47,102 nt of DNA from Methylomonas rivi (GTDB lineage Bacteria; Pseudomonadota; Gammaproteobacteria; Methylococcales; Methylomonadaceae), in NCBI RefSeq assembly GCF_024505165.1, contig NZ_JANIBK010000020.1:1-47102 (forward strand), given 5' to 3'. How positions within the stretch are numbered: the first letter of the stretch is position 1; every line of letters begins with the position of its first letter. The notes under the pieces were generated by a model that did no database searches, had not been told where the DNA came from, and saw only the letters and a program-made list of their open reading frames with translations. A program made the translations under genes and the position numbers. Below are positions 1 to 8,826 of this stretch, one piece after another.

Positions 1-144
1 GGCGACAGGCGCGGCATATTGAACTGGCGCCGCGGCTGAATAACGGCTGATTCTGACCGACTCCTCTCCCTCGCTAATTTCAATCTCAGCAATATCGGAT
101 TCCTCGATAAGATCGATGAGTTTTTTTATTTTTCTAATATCCAT
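1..144 (-). CDS. accB: Biotin carboxyl carrier protein of acetyl-CoA carboxylase (N-terminal part)
   Basis: The first 48 codons are visible, running off the left edge. The start [16 protein letters not shown] followed by an acidic stretch ([18 protein letters not shown]) and an Ala/Pro-rich linker is the typical N-terminus of AccB, which carries biotin for malonyl-CoA synthesis. The biotinyl-lysine domain would lie outside the window. The ATG overlaps the 3' end of aroQ by 11 bases, which suggests translational coupling. The aroQ-accB order is common in gammaproteobacteria and supports the call. Confidence 0.85.
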   Translation of the reverse strand, partial: MDIRKIKKLIDLIEESDIAEIEISEGEESVRISRYSAAAPVQYAAPVA

Positions 145-595
145 TGTTCTGAGTTCTCTCTTGTAATATCTGATGAGCGGCTTGTAAAGCCAGTTCGTAA
201 CCGCGGGCTCCCAGGCCACAGATAACGCCTACGGCGATATCCGAGAAATAAGAATGTCGCCTGAAAGCTTCGCGGGCATGCACATTGGACAAATGTACTT
301 CAATGAATGCAATCTTGGTGGCCAGCAGGGCATCGCGTATCGCCACGCTGGTATGCGTAAATGCCGCCGGATTGATAAGGATGAAATCGACACCTCGGCC
401 ATAGGCCAAGTGGATTTGCTCGATGATCTCGAACTCGGCATTGCTTTGAAAAAACTCCAAATCATGGCCGAGTGTCGCGGCTAGCTGTTCGAGACTGTTT
501 TGAATATCCCGCAAGGTTTTATTGCCGTATAAACCCGGCTCCCGCACGCCTAACAGATTCAAATTGGGGCCGTTGAGAACGGTAATAGTCGCCAT
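134..595 (-). CDS. aroQ: Type II 3-dehydroquinate dehydratase
   Basis: A 153-residue protein, the usual size of the type II family, converting 3-dehydroquinate to 3-dehydroshikimate in the shikimate pathway. Visible landmarks are the N-terminal [17 protein letters not shown] segment with the catalytic Tyr loop, the [17 protein letters not shown] segment, and [18 protein letters not shown] with the catalytic His and Arg region. The QSNAEFEII segment, where some families have SNHEGEL, matches the gammaproteobacterial subgroup. It lies 79 bases downstream of the tlpA-like gene and overlaps accB, so all are probably co-transcribed leftward. Confidence 0.95.
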   Translation of the reverse strand: MATITVLNGPNLNLLGVREPGLYGNKTLRDIQNSLEQLAATLGHDLEFFQSNAEFEIIEQIHLAYGRGVDFILINPAAFTHTSVAIRDALLATKIAFIEVHLSNVHAREAFRRHSYFSDIAVGVICGLGARGYELALQAAHQILQERTQNNGY

Positions 596-674
596 GCAAT
601 TATTAAACGGTCAAGAATTTTGAAGGGGGGAATTCTGCCTAATTTGTAGGTTTTTGTCCAGATAAACCCGCATT

Positions 675-1223
675 TTATAGCGATTTATCGGCTATTTGGT
701 TTTCGGCCGCCAACAGCGGCTCCACGGCGCGCAAAAACTGCTCCTTGGTCAGTTCGCCCGGCTGGCGATGCACGATTCGGCCTTGTCGATCGACGATAAC
801 GGTAAACGGGACCGCGTTAATAATATTACCCAGTTGATGCGCCAAAGCGCCGCCCTCATCGCCGGCGATCAGGATCGGATAATTGACGGCAATGCGTTGC
901 AAGTATTCGGCAACGGACGCTTGATCGTCCAGGGCGATACCGACAAACTGCAGGTTTTTAGTCCGATACGTATCTTGCCATTGGATAAATTCCGGAATTT
1001 CCTTTAAACAAGGCGGGCACCAAGTGGCCCAAAAATTGACGACCAAAATTTTGCCCCGCCATTGGGCCGCGTCTTGCTCCTGCCCATTCGTATCCGGAAA
1101 ACGGAATTGCAGCGCCGGACTCGCCGCTTCGGCGGCAACCTCCGGTCGAGTTTGCCGGTGCGATAAAATACCGGCGGCCAAACACAGCGCCGCCACCAGC
1201 ACAATCATTATCGTGGTTTTCAT
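675..1223 (-). CDS. TlpA/ResA-like thioredoxin-fold protein, membrane-anchored
   Basis: 182 residues with an uncleaved-looking N-terminal hydrophobic segment (about residues 3-21) followed by a thioredoxin-fold domain exposed to the periplasm. The active-site motif is WATWCPPC, with the cis-Pro loop in the INAVPFTVIV region. Proteins of this family reduce or pass electrons to periplasmic disulfides, for example in cytochrome c maturation. Its ATG overlaps the dsbD stop (ATGA), so it is translationally coupled to DsbD, the likely source of its reducing power. The precise substrate cannot be told from sequence. Confidence 0.85.
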   Translation of the reverse strand: MKTTIMIVLVAALCLAAGILSHRQTRPEVAAEAASPALQFRFPDTNGQEQDAAQWRGKILVVNFWATWCPPCLKEIPEFIQWQDTYRTKNLQFVGIALDDQASVAEYLQRIAVNYPILIAGDEGGALAHQLGNIINAVPFTVIVDRQGRIVHRQPGELTKEQFLRAVEPLLAAENQIADKSL

Positions 1224-3451
1224 AATTGCTTTAAGGTGTTGACGAAAGTAGCGGCATCCTGATAACCGATCACCCGTTTATTGCCGCGTTCCTGCCCGGC
1301 GGGGTCGAAAAACACGATGCCGGGCGGACCGACCAGATTAAAGCGTTGCAGCAAGGCTTTATCGTCGGCGTTGTTTTCGGTGACGTTGGCCTGAATCAGC
1401 ACGAAATCCTTCAGCTGTTGTTTAACTTGCGCATCGGTGAAAGTATAGGCCTCCATTTCCTTGCAGGACACGCACCAGTCGGCATAAAAATCCAGCATCA
1501 CCCACTGCTGCTTGGCTTTTGCTTGTTGCAAGGTTTGCTCCAACTCGGCGATGCTGCGTACCCGTTGAAAACGAATACCGGTTTTAGCCGGCGTTTCGCC
1601 GCCGACCGCCAAACCCGCCAAGGGCTGCAAGGGGTTGGTGTTGCCCGCGCTCAAACCGATCAACTGCATCGCGCCGAACAGCAACATCATCAAGCCCAGA
1701 CCTTTCCATAATTTCTTCCAACCGGAAGCCGGCCGCGGCAACGGCTCGACGGCGTTTAAATAAATCGACGGAACGATCAGCAGCATCGCCGACAACAGCA
1801 TGGTGACGGCCGCAGGCAAAATCCGCGACAGCATCCACACCGCCACTGCCAGCATGATGACGCCGAACACCGCCTTGGTGGCGTTCATCCATTCGCCGGC
1901 CCTGGGCAGCAACTTGCCGGCGGAAGCGCCGACCAGCAACAGCGGCAGCCCCATGCCCAGCCCCATGGCGAATAGCGCCGAACCGCCCAACACCACATCG
2001 CCGGTCTGGCCGATATAAATCAAGGCCGCCGCCAACGGCGCCGCCACGCAAGGCCCGACGATCAAGGACGATAATGCACCCATGATGCCGGCTCCCCAAT
2101 AGGAGCCGTCCCGGTGCCGGTCGCTGGAACGATGCAGCTTCGATTGCAACGCCGAAGGCAACTGCAACTCGTAGAAACCGAACATCGACAACGACAGCAA
2201 CACAAACAGCCCGGCAAAAGTAGCCACCACCCAGGGTTCCTGAAAAGCGGCCTGCAAATTACTGCCGAACAAGGCCGCCAGGATACCGAAGACGGTGTAC
2301 ATCAAAGCCGACGCCAATACAAAACAGGCGGACAGCAGAAAGGCCTTGCGGGTGCCGATTTGGTGGCCGTGGCCGACGATGATGCCCGACAAAATCGGAA
2401 TCATCGGGAATACGCACGGCGTCAGCGACAATAACAGCCCAAAGCCGAAGAAACTGATCAAGGTCAAGGCCAGACTGTCGCTTTTCAAGGCATCGACGAT
2501 CCGGTCCTGCTCCGATAGCGTGTCATTCGATTCGGCGATGGAAAGCGGGGCTAATGTTTGAGCGGCCGGCAACTGCAAAACCACTTTGCCGGTCATCGGC
2601 GGATAACACACCCCCCTGTCCGCGCAACCTTGAAATTTTGCGGTCAATTCCACGCTTTCCGCCGCCAGCGATTGCCGTTGCAACGGCACATCCAGGCTCA
2701 ATTCATTGCGATAAATTTCGACTTGGCCGAATTCTTCGTCCAGATGGGTTTCGCCCGCCGGCAACGGCAACTTGGCCAATTGGCTCCGGCTCGGCGCGTC
2801 CAGCTGCAGGCCCAGCTTGTGCTTATACAGATAATAGCCGTCCGCGATCAACCAGCTGACATGCACGGTATGCGCGTCCTTAACGGTAGCGAAAAATTGA
2901 AACGCCTGCTCGGGCGGCAACAATTCGTCCGTTGACAAGCTGGAAGTGAGTTTTTTCAAACCGCCGAAAAATTGATTGACCGCATTGGCCGGCTCGGCCG
3001 CCATGGCGGCCGGCAACGCCACGCCGATGCGTTTCTTTTGCGGCGGATAACACACCCCGATGTCCGCGCAGCCCTGATATTTCACCGACAATTCAACCCT
3101 CGGCAGATTATTGGGATTGACGATAGGCACGGTCAGTTTGAGACGGTCGCGGTAAACGCTGGTGTCGCCGAAAACCGCATCGTGTTCCAGGGCGCCTTCC
3201 GGCATTTGCAGAGCGCCTATTCGAATCTCCGCTGATTCGGATTCGACTTTGGTCTTGTCGCGGTACAGGTGATAACCCGGCTCGATTTGCCATTCCAGCT
3301 CAAGCTGTTGCCGGGACTGTCCAACAGCCGTTAATTTAAAAACCTGGTCGGGCGGTAAAATATCCTCGCTGTTTAACGCCCGGGCCGGCTGGAACACCAG
3401 CGATAACAAGCAAAACAAAATCAGTTGGTAGGCAGGCATGAGTCTATCCAT
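1220..3451 (-). CDS. dsbD: Thiol:disulfide interchange protein DsbD with duplicated N-terminal domain
   Basis: 743 residues, against about 565 for E. coli DsbD. DsbD moves electrons from cytoplasmic thioredoxin across the inner membrane to periplasmic reductases. Order: signal peptide (about 1-25); first DsbD-alpha domain with GCADIGVCYPP; second DsbD-alpha domain with GCADRGVCYPP; eight-helix membrane domain with LTPCVFPMIP and VGPCVAAPLA holding the two redox cysteines; C-terminal thioredoxin domain with DWCVSC. The extra length is explained by the second alpha domain, and both copies keep the Cys pair. An in-frame ATG four codons in (3439) is an alternative start. The gene overlaps cutA upstream and the tlpA-like gene downstream. 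Confidence 0.95.
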   Translation of the reverse strand: MDRLMPAYQLILFCLLSLVFQPARALNSEDILPPDQVFKLTAVGQSRQQLELEWQIEPGYHLYRDKTKVESESAEIRIGALQMPEGALEHDAVFGDTSVYRDRLKLTVPIVNPNNLPRVELSVKYQGCADIGVCYPPQKKRIGVALPAAMAAEPANAVNQFFGGLKKLTSSLSTDELLPPEQAFQFFATVKDAHTVHVSWLIADGYYLYKHKLGLQLDAPSRSQLAKLPLPAGETHLDEEFGQVEIYRNELSLDVPLQRQSLAAESVELTAKFQGCADRGVCYPPMTGKVVLQLPAAQTLAPLSIAESNDTLSEQDRIVDALKSDSLALTLISFFGFGLLLSLTPCVFPMIPILSGIIVGHGHQIGTRKAFLLSACFVLASALMYTVFGILAALFGSNLQAAFQEPWVVATFAGLFVLLSLSMFGFYELQLPSALQSKLHRSSDRHRDGSYWGAGIMGALSSLIVGPCVAAPLAAALIYIGQTGDVVLGGSALFAMGLGMGLPLLLVGASAGKLLPRAGEWMNATKAVFGVIMLAVAVWMLSRILPAAVTMLLSAMLLIVPSIYLNAVEPLPRPASGWKKLWKGLGLMMLLFGAMQLIGLSAGNTNPLQPLAGLAVGGETPAKTGIRFQRVRSIAELEQTLQQAKAKQQWVMLDFYADWCVSCKEMEAYTFTDAQVKQQLKDFVLIQANVTENNADDKALLQRFNLVGPPGIVFFDPAGQERGNKRVIGYQDAATFVNTLKQL

Positions 3452-3738
3452 TTCAAATACTCGGCGGAGCCGCGTTCAATCGCGACCGCAATGATTTCAG
3501 GGAGTTGATAAGGGTGTAGGGTTTTAATGGCGGCTTCGATGGCATCGTAACGGGCCGGTGGACTTTTGATCAGCAGCAAATGTTCCTGCGCGATTTCGAT
3601 TTGCCCCTGCCATTCGTAAACGGAAAGCACGCCCGGCAAAATATTCACGCAGGCGGCCAATTTTTCGGCGATTAAACGTCCGGCAATGCTTTCGGCGGTT
3701 TCCCTGTCCGGACAGGTACAATAAATCAAATGATGCAT
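3421..3738 (-). CDS. cutA: Divalent-cation tolerance protein CutA
   Basis: 105 residues when started at the ATG at 3738. The longer reading frame opens with TTG, while the ATG is preceded by a GAGGG ribosome site and gives the standard CutA start MHHLIYCTCPD. Family landmarks are EKLAACVNILPGV, SVYEWQG and HPYQLPEIIAV. CutA forms stable trimers and was named from a copper-tolerance phenotype; its biochemical role is uncertain. The 3' end overlaps dsbD, an association also seen in enterobacteria. Confidence 0.92.
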   Translation of the reverse strand: MHHLIYCTCPDRETAESIAGRLIAEKLAACVNILPGVLSVYEWQGQIEIAQEHLLLIKSPPARYDAIEAAIKTLHPYQLPEIIAVAIERGSAEYLKWIDSCLPTN

Positions 3739-3875
3739 GTTGCTATTATCCCTCAAAACCCTGGGAATATTTAAGCGAAGCGGCCGGCCCTATCGCTTAA
3801 CAGGCGTAAACGAAGATGACATGCCTATAAATCGGTTAAACTGTCGGCTTAAGATACCCATTTAGCCATCCATTC

Positions 3876-4325
3876 ATGAAAGCCATACGCATACTGTTTC
3901 TGTTTTTTTTGGTCGTTCCCTTCGTGGAAATTTACCTACTTTTGCAAGTTGGCGGCCTGATCGGCGCGTTTCCGACTATTTTCCTGGTGGTATTTACCGC
4001 CGCGTTGGGCGCCTGGCTGTTGCGCCGCCAAGGTTTCGCCACCTGGCAGCGTTTTCAGAACAATCTGGCCCAAGGCGCGATTCCCGCGTACGAAATGATA
4101 GAAGGCCCGATTTTACTGGTCGGAGGCGCCTTGCTGCTGACGCCGGGATTTTTTACCGACGCGCTGGGCTTTGCCTGCCTGATTCCGGCCCTGCGCCGTA
4201 AATTTGCCCAATACGTCATAGAAAATCATTTATTGGTTACCGGAGCCGGCGGCATATTCACGCAACCCGGCCGCCCCGCCGCGGACGTCATTGAAGGGGA
4301 ATACAGAAAAGAAGATAGCGATTAA
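3876..4325 (+). CDS. fxsA: FxsA family membrane protein
   Basis: 149 residues with hydrophobic segments at the N-terminus (about 5-50, two segments) and around 75-105, and the FxsA-typical order PFVEIYLLLQVGG, GAWLLRRQGF and LLTPGFFTDALGF. FxsA is an inner-membrane protein known in E. coli for relieving F-exclusion of phage T7; its cellular function is unclear. It is transcribed alone and ends at a shared bidirectional terminator. Confidence 0.9.
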   Translation: MKAIRILFLFFLVVPFVEIYLLLQVGGLIGAFPTIFLVVFTAALGAWLLRRQGFATWQRFQNNLAQGAIPAYEMIEGPILLVGGALLLTPGFFTDALGFACLIPALRRKFAQYVIENHLLVTGAGGIFTQPGRPAADVIEGEYRKEDSD

Positions 4326-4327
4326 AA

Positions 4328-4370
4328 TTCGGCCATCCGGATTGCTCATATAAAAATCCGGACGGCCGAA
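4328..4370. terminator. Bidirectional terminator between fxsA and a convergent gene
   Basis: Two 16-base arms (4328-4343 and 4355-4370) are complementary with one mismatch, around an 11-base AT-rich loop. A-rich and T-rich bases flank both sides. The hairpin sits exactly between two converging genes. Confidence 0.75.
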
Positions 4371-4374
4371 CGGT

Positions 4375-4650
4375 TTATTGAGCGTCGTTTTCGGATTCGG
4401 TCTCGGCCGCCGCTGGGGCCTCGGCCGCTACCTCGCCGGCTTCCAGGCTATTTTTACCGAAGCCGGAATAAGCAGGGCACCAGCCGAAATAACTGGTGGC
4501 CACCAACACCAAGCCGACCAGCAGCAATATGACGCTGGCGGTAAATAAAGACACGGCCAACAACGCCACGCCCGCATACAAGCGAATTTTCTTATCTTTT
4601 GCGCCGACGTTGTGTTCAAACTTAATCATGCGTTTATAATCGAAACTCAT
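4375..4650 (-). CDS. DUF2892 (YgaP-like membrane) family small protein
   Basis: 91 residues from the ATG at 4650; the longer frame starts with TTG, and the ATG has an AGAGGG ribosome site. The pattern is a short N-terminus ending in FEHNVGAKDKKIRL, two adjacent membrane helices (about 25-60), then GWCPAYSGFGKNS and a charged Ala/Glu-rich tail. This is the DUF2892 fold found alone or fused to rhodanese domains. Function unknown; the conserved Cys in GWCP may be functional. Confidence 0.8.
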   Translation of the reverse strand: MSFDYKRMIKFEHNVGAKDKKIRLYAGVALLAVSLFTASVILLLVGLVLVATSYFGWCPAYSGFGKNSLEAGEVAAEAPAAAETESENDAQ

Positions 4651-4755
4651 TTCCAACCCTCTCTGTGTACTATTGTTTTTATTATCCTGACTTAAGGCTT
4701 TCCTTTATATAGAGCCCGCAAATATACACAGCTGATTGAAATCTGCAAACAAAAA

Positions 4756-6924
4756 ATGGATGTCTCCTCAATTATTGCCCCATTAAACGACGCTCAGCGT
4801 CTGGCCGTTTCCGCCCCGGAACAAGCCATGCTGGTGCTGGCCGGGGCCGGCAGCGGCAAGACCCGGGTACTGGTGCACCGCATCGCCTGGCACATTAAAA
4901 TCAATCATTTATCGCCTCAACATATTCTGGCGGTGACATTCACCAACAAGGCCGCCAACGAAATGCGCGGCCGGGTGGAAGAGTTATTGAATATTTCCGC
5001 GCGCTCCATGTGGATAGGCACCTTTCACGGCCTGGCCCACCGCTTGCTGCGCCAGCACGCCAAGCAAGCCAAGCTGCCGGATAACTTTCAGGTCATGGAC
5101 AGCGACGACCAACTGCGCATCGTCAAACGCTTGTTGAAAGCCATGAACATCGACGACGGCAAATGGCCGCCCAAGCAGGTGCAATGGTTCATCAATGCGC
5201 AAAAGGAAGAAGGCATCCGCGCCCGCCACATGGCCGAAAGCGGCGATTTCTATCAGCGGCAAATGCTGGCGGCGTACAAAGCCTACGAAGAACTCTGCGA
5301 CCGCTCCGGCTTAGTGGATTTTGCCGAACTCCTACTGCGCGCTCATGAATTGCTGCGCGACAACGCCGATTTGCTGAGCTTTTACCGGCAGCGTTTTCAA
5401 CAAGTGCATGTCGACGAGTTTCAGGACACCAACACCATTCAATACGCTTGGCTGCGGCTGTTGACCGAGGGCAACAACAATCTGTTCGTGGTCGGCGACG
5501 ACGACCAATCGATTTACGGCTGGCGCGGCGCCAAAATCGAAAATATCTTTGCCTTCCAAAAACATTATCCCGGCCACCAAGTGGTGCGGTTGGAGCAAAA
5601 TTACCGTTCCACCGGGCATATTTTAAAGGCCGCCAACACCCTGATCGCCAACAACGACGCCCGCATGGGCAAGGAGCTCTGGACCGAGTCCGGCGAAGGC
5701 CACATGATTTCTTTGTATTCGGCCTTCAACGAGCAGGACGAAGCCTACTTCGTGGTGGAAAAAATCCGCCAATGGATCAAGGACGGCGGTTTGCGTAGCG
5801 ACGCGGCGATTTTGTACCGTTCCAACGCCCAGTCCCGCCAATTCGAAGAACGTTTAATGACCACCGGCACCCCGTACCGGGTATACGGCGGCCTGCGTTT
5901 TTTCGAACGCATGGAAATCAAAAACGCCCTCGCCTATCTGCGCCTGGCCAGCCATCACGATGACGACGCTTCCTTCGAGCGGGTGGTCAACACCCCGACG
6001 CGCGGCATCGGTGCCAAAACACTGGACGACATGCGACTGCTGGCGCGCGAGCAAAGCCTGTCCTTGTGGCAAGCCTCGGAAAAAATGCTGGCGGAAAATC
6101 GTTTGCCGCCGCGTGCCGGCACGGCTTTGAATGCTTTCATGCAATTGATCCTGCAACTCGGCGCGGATACGCAGGATTTGGCCTTGTACGAAACCGTCAA
6201 ACGGGTCGTGGAAAAAAGCGGCCTGATCGAGCTGTATAAAAAGGAAAAACAGGACAAGGGCGAAACCCGGGTGGAAAACCTGGAGGAACTGGTCAACGCT
6301 GCCCGTTTATTCGATTACGACAACCAAAACGACGAAAACCTTAGCGAGCTGGATATGTTCCTGACCCACGCCGCGCTGGAAGCCGGCGACATGCAGGCCG
6401 ATGCGGATGAAGACTGCGTACAGCTGATGACCCTGCATTCGGCCAAGGGCCTGGAATTCAAATTGGTGTTCATGGTGGGCATGGAAGAAGGCTTGTTCCC
6501 TTCTCAACAAGCCACCGACGACGCCGGCCGCCTGCAGGAAGAACGCCGCCTGTGTTATGTCGGCATCACCCGCGCCAGGGAACAGCTTTACCTGACCCAC
6601 GCCGAATCGCGCCGACTGTACGGCAAGGACAACTACCCCAGCCCATCGCGGTTTTTGCGGGAAATTCCGCCGGAAACCCTGCAGGAAATCCGCATGCGCG
6701 CCAATATCAGCCGCCCGGTTGCCGGCAGCGGCGCCAGCCTGGGCAGCTTGAATGCAAAATCCGGCAAGTACCGCATGGGGCAATCCGTTCGGCATGAAAA
6801 ATTCGGCGAAGGCGTGGTACTGCAAACCGAAGGCGACGGCGACCAGGAACGCGTGCAAATCAATTTCCGCAACGCCGGCATCAAATGGCTGATGCTGGCT
6901 TATGCAAAGTTGGAGATTGTTTAG
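4756..6924 (+). CDS. uvrD: DNA helicase II (UvrD)
   Basis: 722 residues, essentially the length of E. coli UvrD (720), and the same opening MDVSxxxxxLNDxQRxAV. Superfamily 1A motifs are present: Walker A GAGSGKT (30-36), DEFQDTN (Walker B), GDDDQSIYGWRGA, QNYRSTGHIL, TLHSAKGLEF and YVGITRAREQL. The C-terminal VRHEKFGEGVV segment matches the Tudor-like tail used for RNA polymerase binding. It unwinds DNA 3'-5' in nucleotide-excision and mismatch repair. UvrD is favoured over Rep by the start and the tail. Confidence 0.95.
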   Translation: MDVSSIIAPLNDAQRLAVSAPEQAMLVLAGAGSGKTRVLVHRIAWHIKINHLSPQHILAVTFTNKAANEMRGRVEELLNISARSMWIGTFHGLAHRLLRQHAKQAKLPDNFQVMDSDDQLRIVKRLLKAMNIDDGKWPPKQVQWFINAQKEEGIRARHMAESGDFYQRQMLAAYKAYEELCDRSGLVDFAELLLRAHELLRDNADLLSFYRQRFQQVHVDEFQDTNTIQYAWLRLLTEGNNNLFVVGDDDQSIYGWRGAKIENIFAFQKHYPGHQVVRLEQNYRSTGHILKAANTLIANNDARMGKELWTESGEGHMISLYSAFNEQDEAYFVVEKIRQWIKDGGLRSDAAILYRSNAQSRQFEERLMTTGTPYRVYGGLRFFERMEIKNALAYLRLASHHDDDASFERVVNTPTRGIGAKTLDDMRLLAREQSLSLWQASEKMLAENRLPPRAGTALNAFMQLILQLGADTQDLALYETVKRVVEKSGLIELYKKEKQDKGETRVENLEELVNAARLFDYDNQNDENLSELDMFLTHAALEAGDMQADADEDCVQLMTLHSAKGLEFKLVFMVGMEEGLFPSQQATDDAGRLQEERRLCYVGITRAREQLYLTHAESRRLYGKDNYPSPSRFLREIPPETLQEIRMRANISRPVAGSGASLGSLNAKSGKYRMGQSVRHEKFGEGVVLQTEGDGDQERVQINFRNAGIKWLMLAYAKLEIV

Positions 6925-6933
6925 AGCTTGCGA

Positions 6934-6961
6934 GCGCCGACTGGGTTTGACCAATCGGCGC
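6934..6961. terminator. Stem-loop after uvrD
   Basis: Arms gcgccgactgg (6934-6944) and ccaatcggcgc (6951-6961) pair with one mismatch around a 6-base loop, ten bases after the uvrD stop. No clear T-run follows, so it may be a weak or Rho-assisted terminator, or an mRNA-stabilising 3' hairpin. Confidence 0.45.
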
Positions 6962-7134
6962 TAGTGAATCCCGCCGCTATGTGCGGGCGGACTCCTTGAC
7001 AGCGAGGCTTCACCGGCACCGCATTCTTTGGCGCCGGACTACCGGGCGATGGCAAACGTGCGGTGACGTCCGTAAAAGAGGGTACGCAGTGCGTAGCCTA
7101 CGACTGCCCGGAAACGCTGCCGGCATCAATGGCG

Positions 7135-7339
7135 TCAATTACCGATCGACAAACCCATTTCCAGCGCTTGCTCCCGGTCGGCGAAAATGGCCACGGTTGT
7201 CATGCGCGTAAAACCCCAGCGGGCGGTAACAGGCTTTGCTGCCGGCCGACGCATATAAAATGATTTTTCCGCGCCCTTGGGGAAACGCTATCCATGTGCT
7301 AACGATGGCTTTGCCGATAGCCGGCTTAAAATCCCACAT
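7135..7339 (-). pseudogene. Decayed GNAT acetyltransferase, C-terminal remnant
   Basis: Read leftward, IGKAIV then KIILYASAGSKACYRPLGF matches the acetyl-CoA-binding and C-terminal part of GNAT N-acetyltransferases. At about 7213-7217 one extra G breaks the frame; removing it restores TRMTTVAIFADREQALEMG ending at a TGA at 7135, the usual GNAT ending. The stretch before IGKAIV also lacks the normal (Q/R)GxGxG loop, and no N-terminal half is found. The rest of 6962-7506 shows no gene. Confidence 0.6.
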
Positions 7340-7447
7340 TAATCCGCTGCGTTTTGTGCCGGGCCCGCGGATAGTTTGTTAGAATCCCCACTGTAATAAA
7401 CCGTCGACTCAGGCTGTACCTCGGTTTTTAGAGATTCTGTTCAACCC

Positions 7448-7486
7448 GGCGGCGCGGTTTTCATCAGGTTTTATCGGCGCGCCGCC
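7448..7486. promoter_or_regulatory. GC-rich inverted repeat before the membrane protein gene
   Basis: The 8-base arms ggcggcgc (7448-7455) and gcgccgcc (7479-7486) flank a 23-base spacer and end 20 bases before the ATG at 7507. It could be a leader hairpin masking or stabilising the message, or a protein-binding site. No function is shown by the sequence itself. Confidence 0.3.
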
Positions 7487-7506
7487 ATTAGCCATACGGA
7501 TAAGCT

Positions 7507-8220
7507 ATGTGTTTTAGTGCAAACATGTCCTTGGGACTCGGTATCATCGGCCTTGCCGCTTCCAGCGTCACTTTTCTGGATAAAGACGAAGCATTCTGGG
7601 TGCGGGCCGCGCGCGCCTATGCCATTTTTCATTTTTCGTTGATGGAACTGATTCAATATTTTGCCTACCCGGTGGCCGACCAGTGCGGCTACGGCGCCAA
7701 TTTATTCCTCAGCGAACTCTCCACCTACCATATCGCCCTGCAGGCTTTTGCCATCATGCCGGCGCTGGCTACCTATTCCAGCGACAAATATGCCCTTAAA
7801 AAAGCCACTACGCTGGGCATCGGCATGAGTTCGTTTTTTCTGGTTTGTACCTTTCTGCCTAAGGAATGGCAGTTGTTCGGCCTGCGGCCCAATTTTATCG
7901 GCGATATGGTGGCCTGCTTGTACATGGGCATTTATCACATCGGCTACGCCATACCCGCCGCCTTCGGCACCCTGGTCACGCACGGTTCGTTATTTGCGCT
8001 GGCATTCAGCGGTTTTCTGTGGAAAAACAACCGCAGAATTGCCTCTTACCATTGCTTCATGGCCTTGATGACCTTGTTTATGCCGCAATGGCTGTTGGGC
8101 GTTTCCACCGGCGAAGCGGCGGCGATTTACTGTTTTTACTCGATTCCCATTACCGCCAGTTTCATGCCTTACTTCAAGAACTTTTTCCGCACCCCGATCG
8201 ACGAAGCGCAAACCGCTTAA
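7507..8220 (+). CDS. Multi-pass membrane protein, DUF5765-like
   Basis: 237 residues with about seven hydrophobic segments spread over the whole length. The opening MCFSANMSLGLGIIGL resembles the MCFSA start of DUF5765 proteins, a family of unknown function; the match is recalled, not searched. Features include HFSLMELIQYF, a central PALATYSSDKYALKK loop and several conserved-looking aromatic residues in the helices. It ends 8 bases before the glutathione peroxidase gene, so the two are probably co-transcribed. Confidence 0.65.
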   Translation: MCFSANMSLGLGIIGLAASSVTFLDKDEAFWVRAARAYAIFHFSLMELIQYFAYPVADQCGYGANLFLSELSTYHIALQAFAIMPALATYSSDKYALKKATTLGIGMSSFFLVCTFLPKEWQLFGLRPNFIGDMVACLYMGIYHIGYAIPAAFGTLVTHGSLFALAFSGFLWKNNRRIASYHCFMALMTLFMPQWLLGVSTGEAAAIYCFYSIPITASFMPYFKNFFRTPIDEAQTA

Positions 8221-8228
8221 GGCTTAGT

Positions 8229-8708
8229 ATGGACAGCATATATTCTTTCCAAGCCAGGCTTATCGACGGTGAAAGCATATCCCTGGACACCTTCAAGGGC
8301 CAATTATTGTTGATCGTCAATACCGCCAGCCGTTGCGGCTTTACCCCGCAATATCAGGGCTTGGAGAGTTTGTATCAGACATTCAAGGACCAAGATTTTA
8401 CGGTGCTGGGCTTCCCCTGCAACCAATTCGGCCAGCAGGAACCCGGCGACGGCGCGGAAATCTCGGACTTTTGCGCAACCAACTTCGGCGTCGGCTTTCC
8501 GTTGTTCGAAAAAATAGAGGTCAACGGCCAACATGCCCATCCCTTGTTTCAGTATCTAAAAGCCGCCGCGCCCGGCGTGCTGAGCACTAAAGCCGTCAAA
8601 TGGAATTTCACCAAATTTCTGGTCGGCCGCGACGGCAAAGTGATCAAACGCTATCCGCCCATGGCTACGCCGGAATCGATCCGCAAGGACATACAGCGCT
8701 ATTTGTGA
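8229..8708 (+). CDS. Glutathione peroxidase family (thioredoxin-dependent type)
   Basis: 159 residues. The peroxidatic Cys is C36 in NTASRCGFTPQY, with the partner Gln in FPCNQFGQQEP and the Trp/Asn of the tetrad in VKWNFTKFLV. It reduces hydrogen peroxide or lipid hydroperoxides; the bacterial Cys enzymes (BtuE type) generally prefer thioredoxin. The start at 8229 gives the standard length; the frame stays open upstream inside the preceding gene but is noncoding there. It is likely co-transcribed with the membrane protein before it. Confidence 0.93.
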   Translation: MDSIYSFQARLIDGESISLDTFKGQLLLIVNTASRCGFTPQYQGLESLYQTFKDQDFTVLGFPCNQFGQQEPGDGAEISDFCATNFGVGFPLFEKIEVNGQHAHPLFQYLKAAAPGVLSTKAVKWNFTKFLVGRDGKVIKRYPPMATPESIRKDIQRYL

Positions 8709-8787
8709 ATGGCGGCAACGGTTTTTATGAGCGAACAGGTTTCGCCGTAGTGATACGGGCTAACTATTTTTCAGTTTAGCGACGCTC

Positions 8788-8818
8788 GGAATGCCGAAGG
8801 TATCGCCCCCGGCATTCC
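8788..8818. terminator. Bidirectional terminator
   Basis: Perfect 9-base arms ggaatgccg (8788-8796) and cggcattcc (8810-8818) around a 13-base loop, between the rightward peroxidase gene and the leftward repeat-protein gene. Confidence 0.65.
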
Positions 8819-8826
8819 CGGCTATT

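Noticed and set aside
400-480. Apparent substitution in the aroQ SNHEGEL motif (SNAEFEII here)
   Set aside because: Gammaproteobacterial type II enzymes commonly read SNAEYEL at this place, so it is a normal subgroup variant.
6307-6954. 215-codon leftward frame over the uvrD 3' end
   Set aside because: Antisense shadow; every uvrD helicase motif is intact on the other strand.
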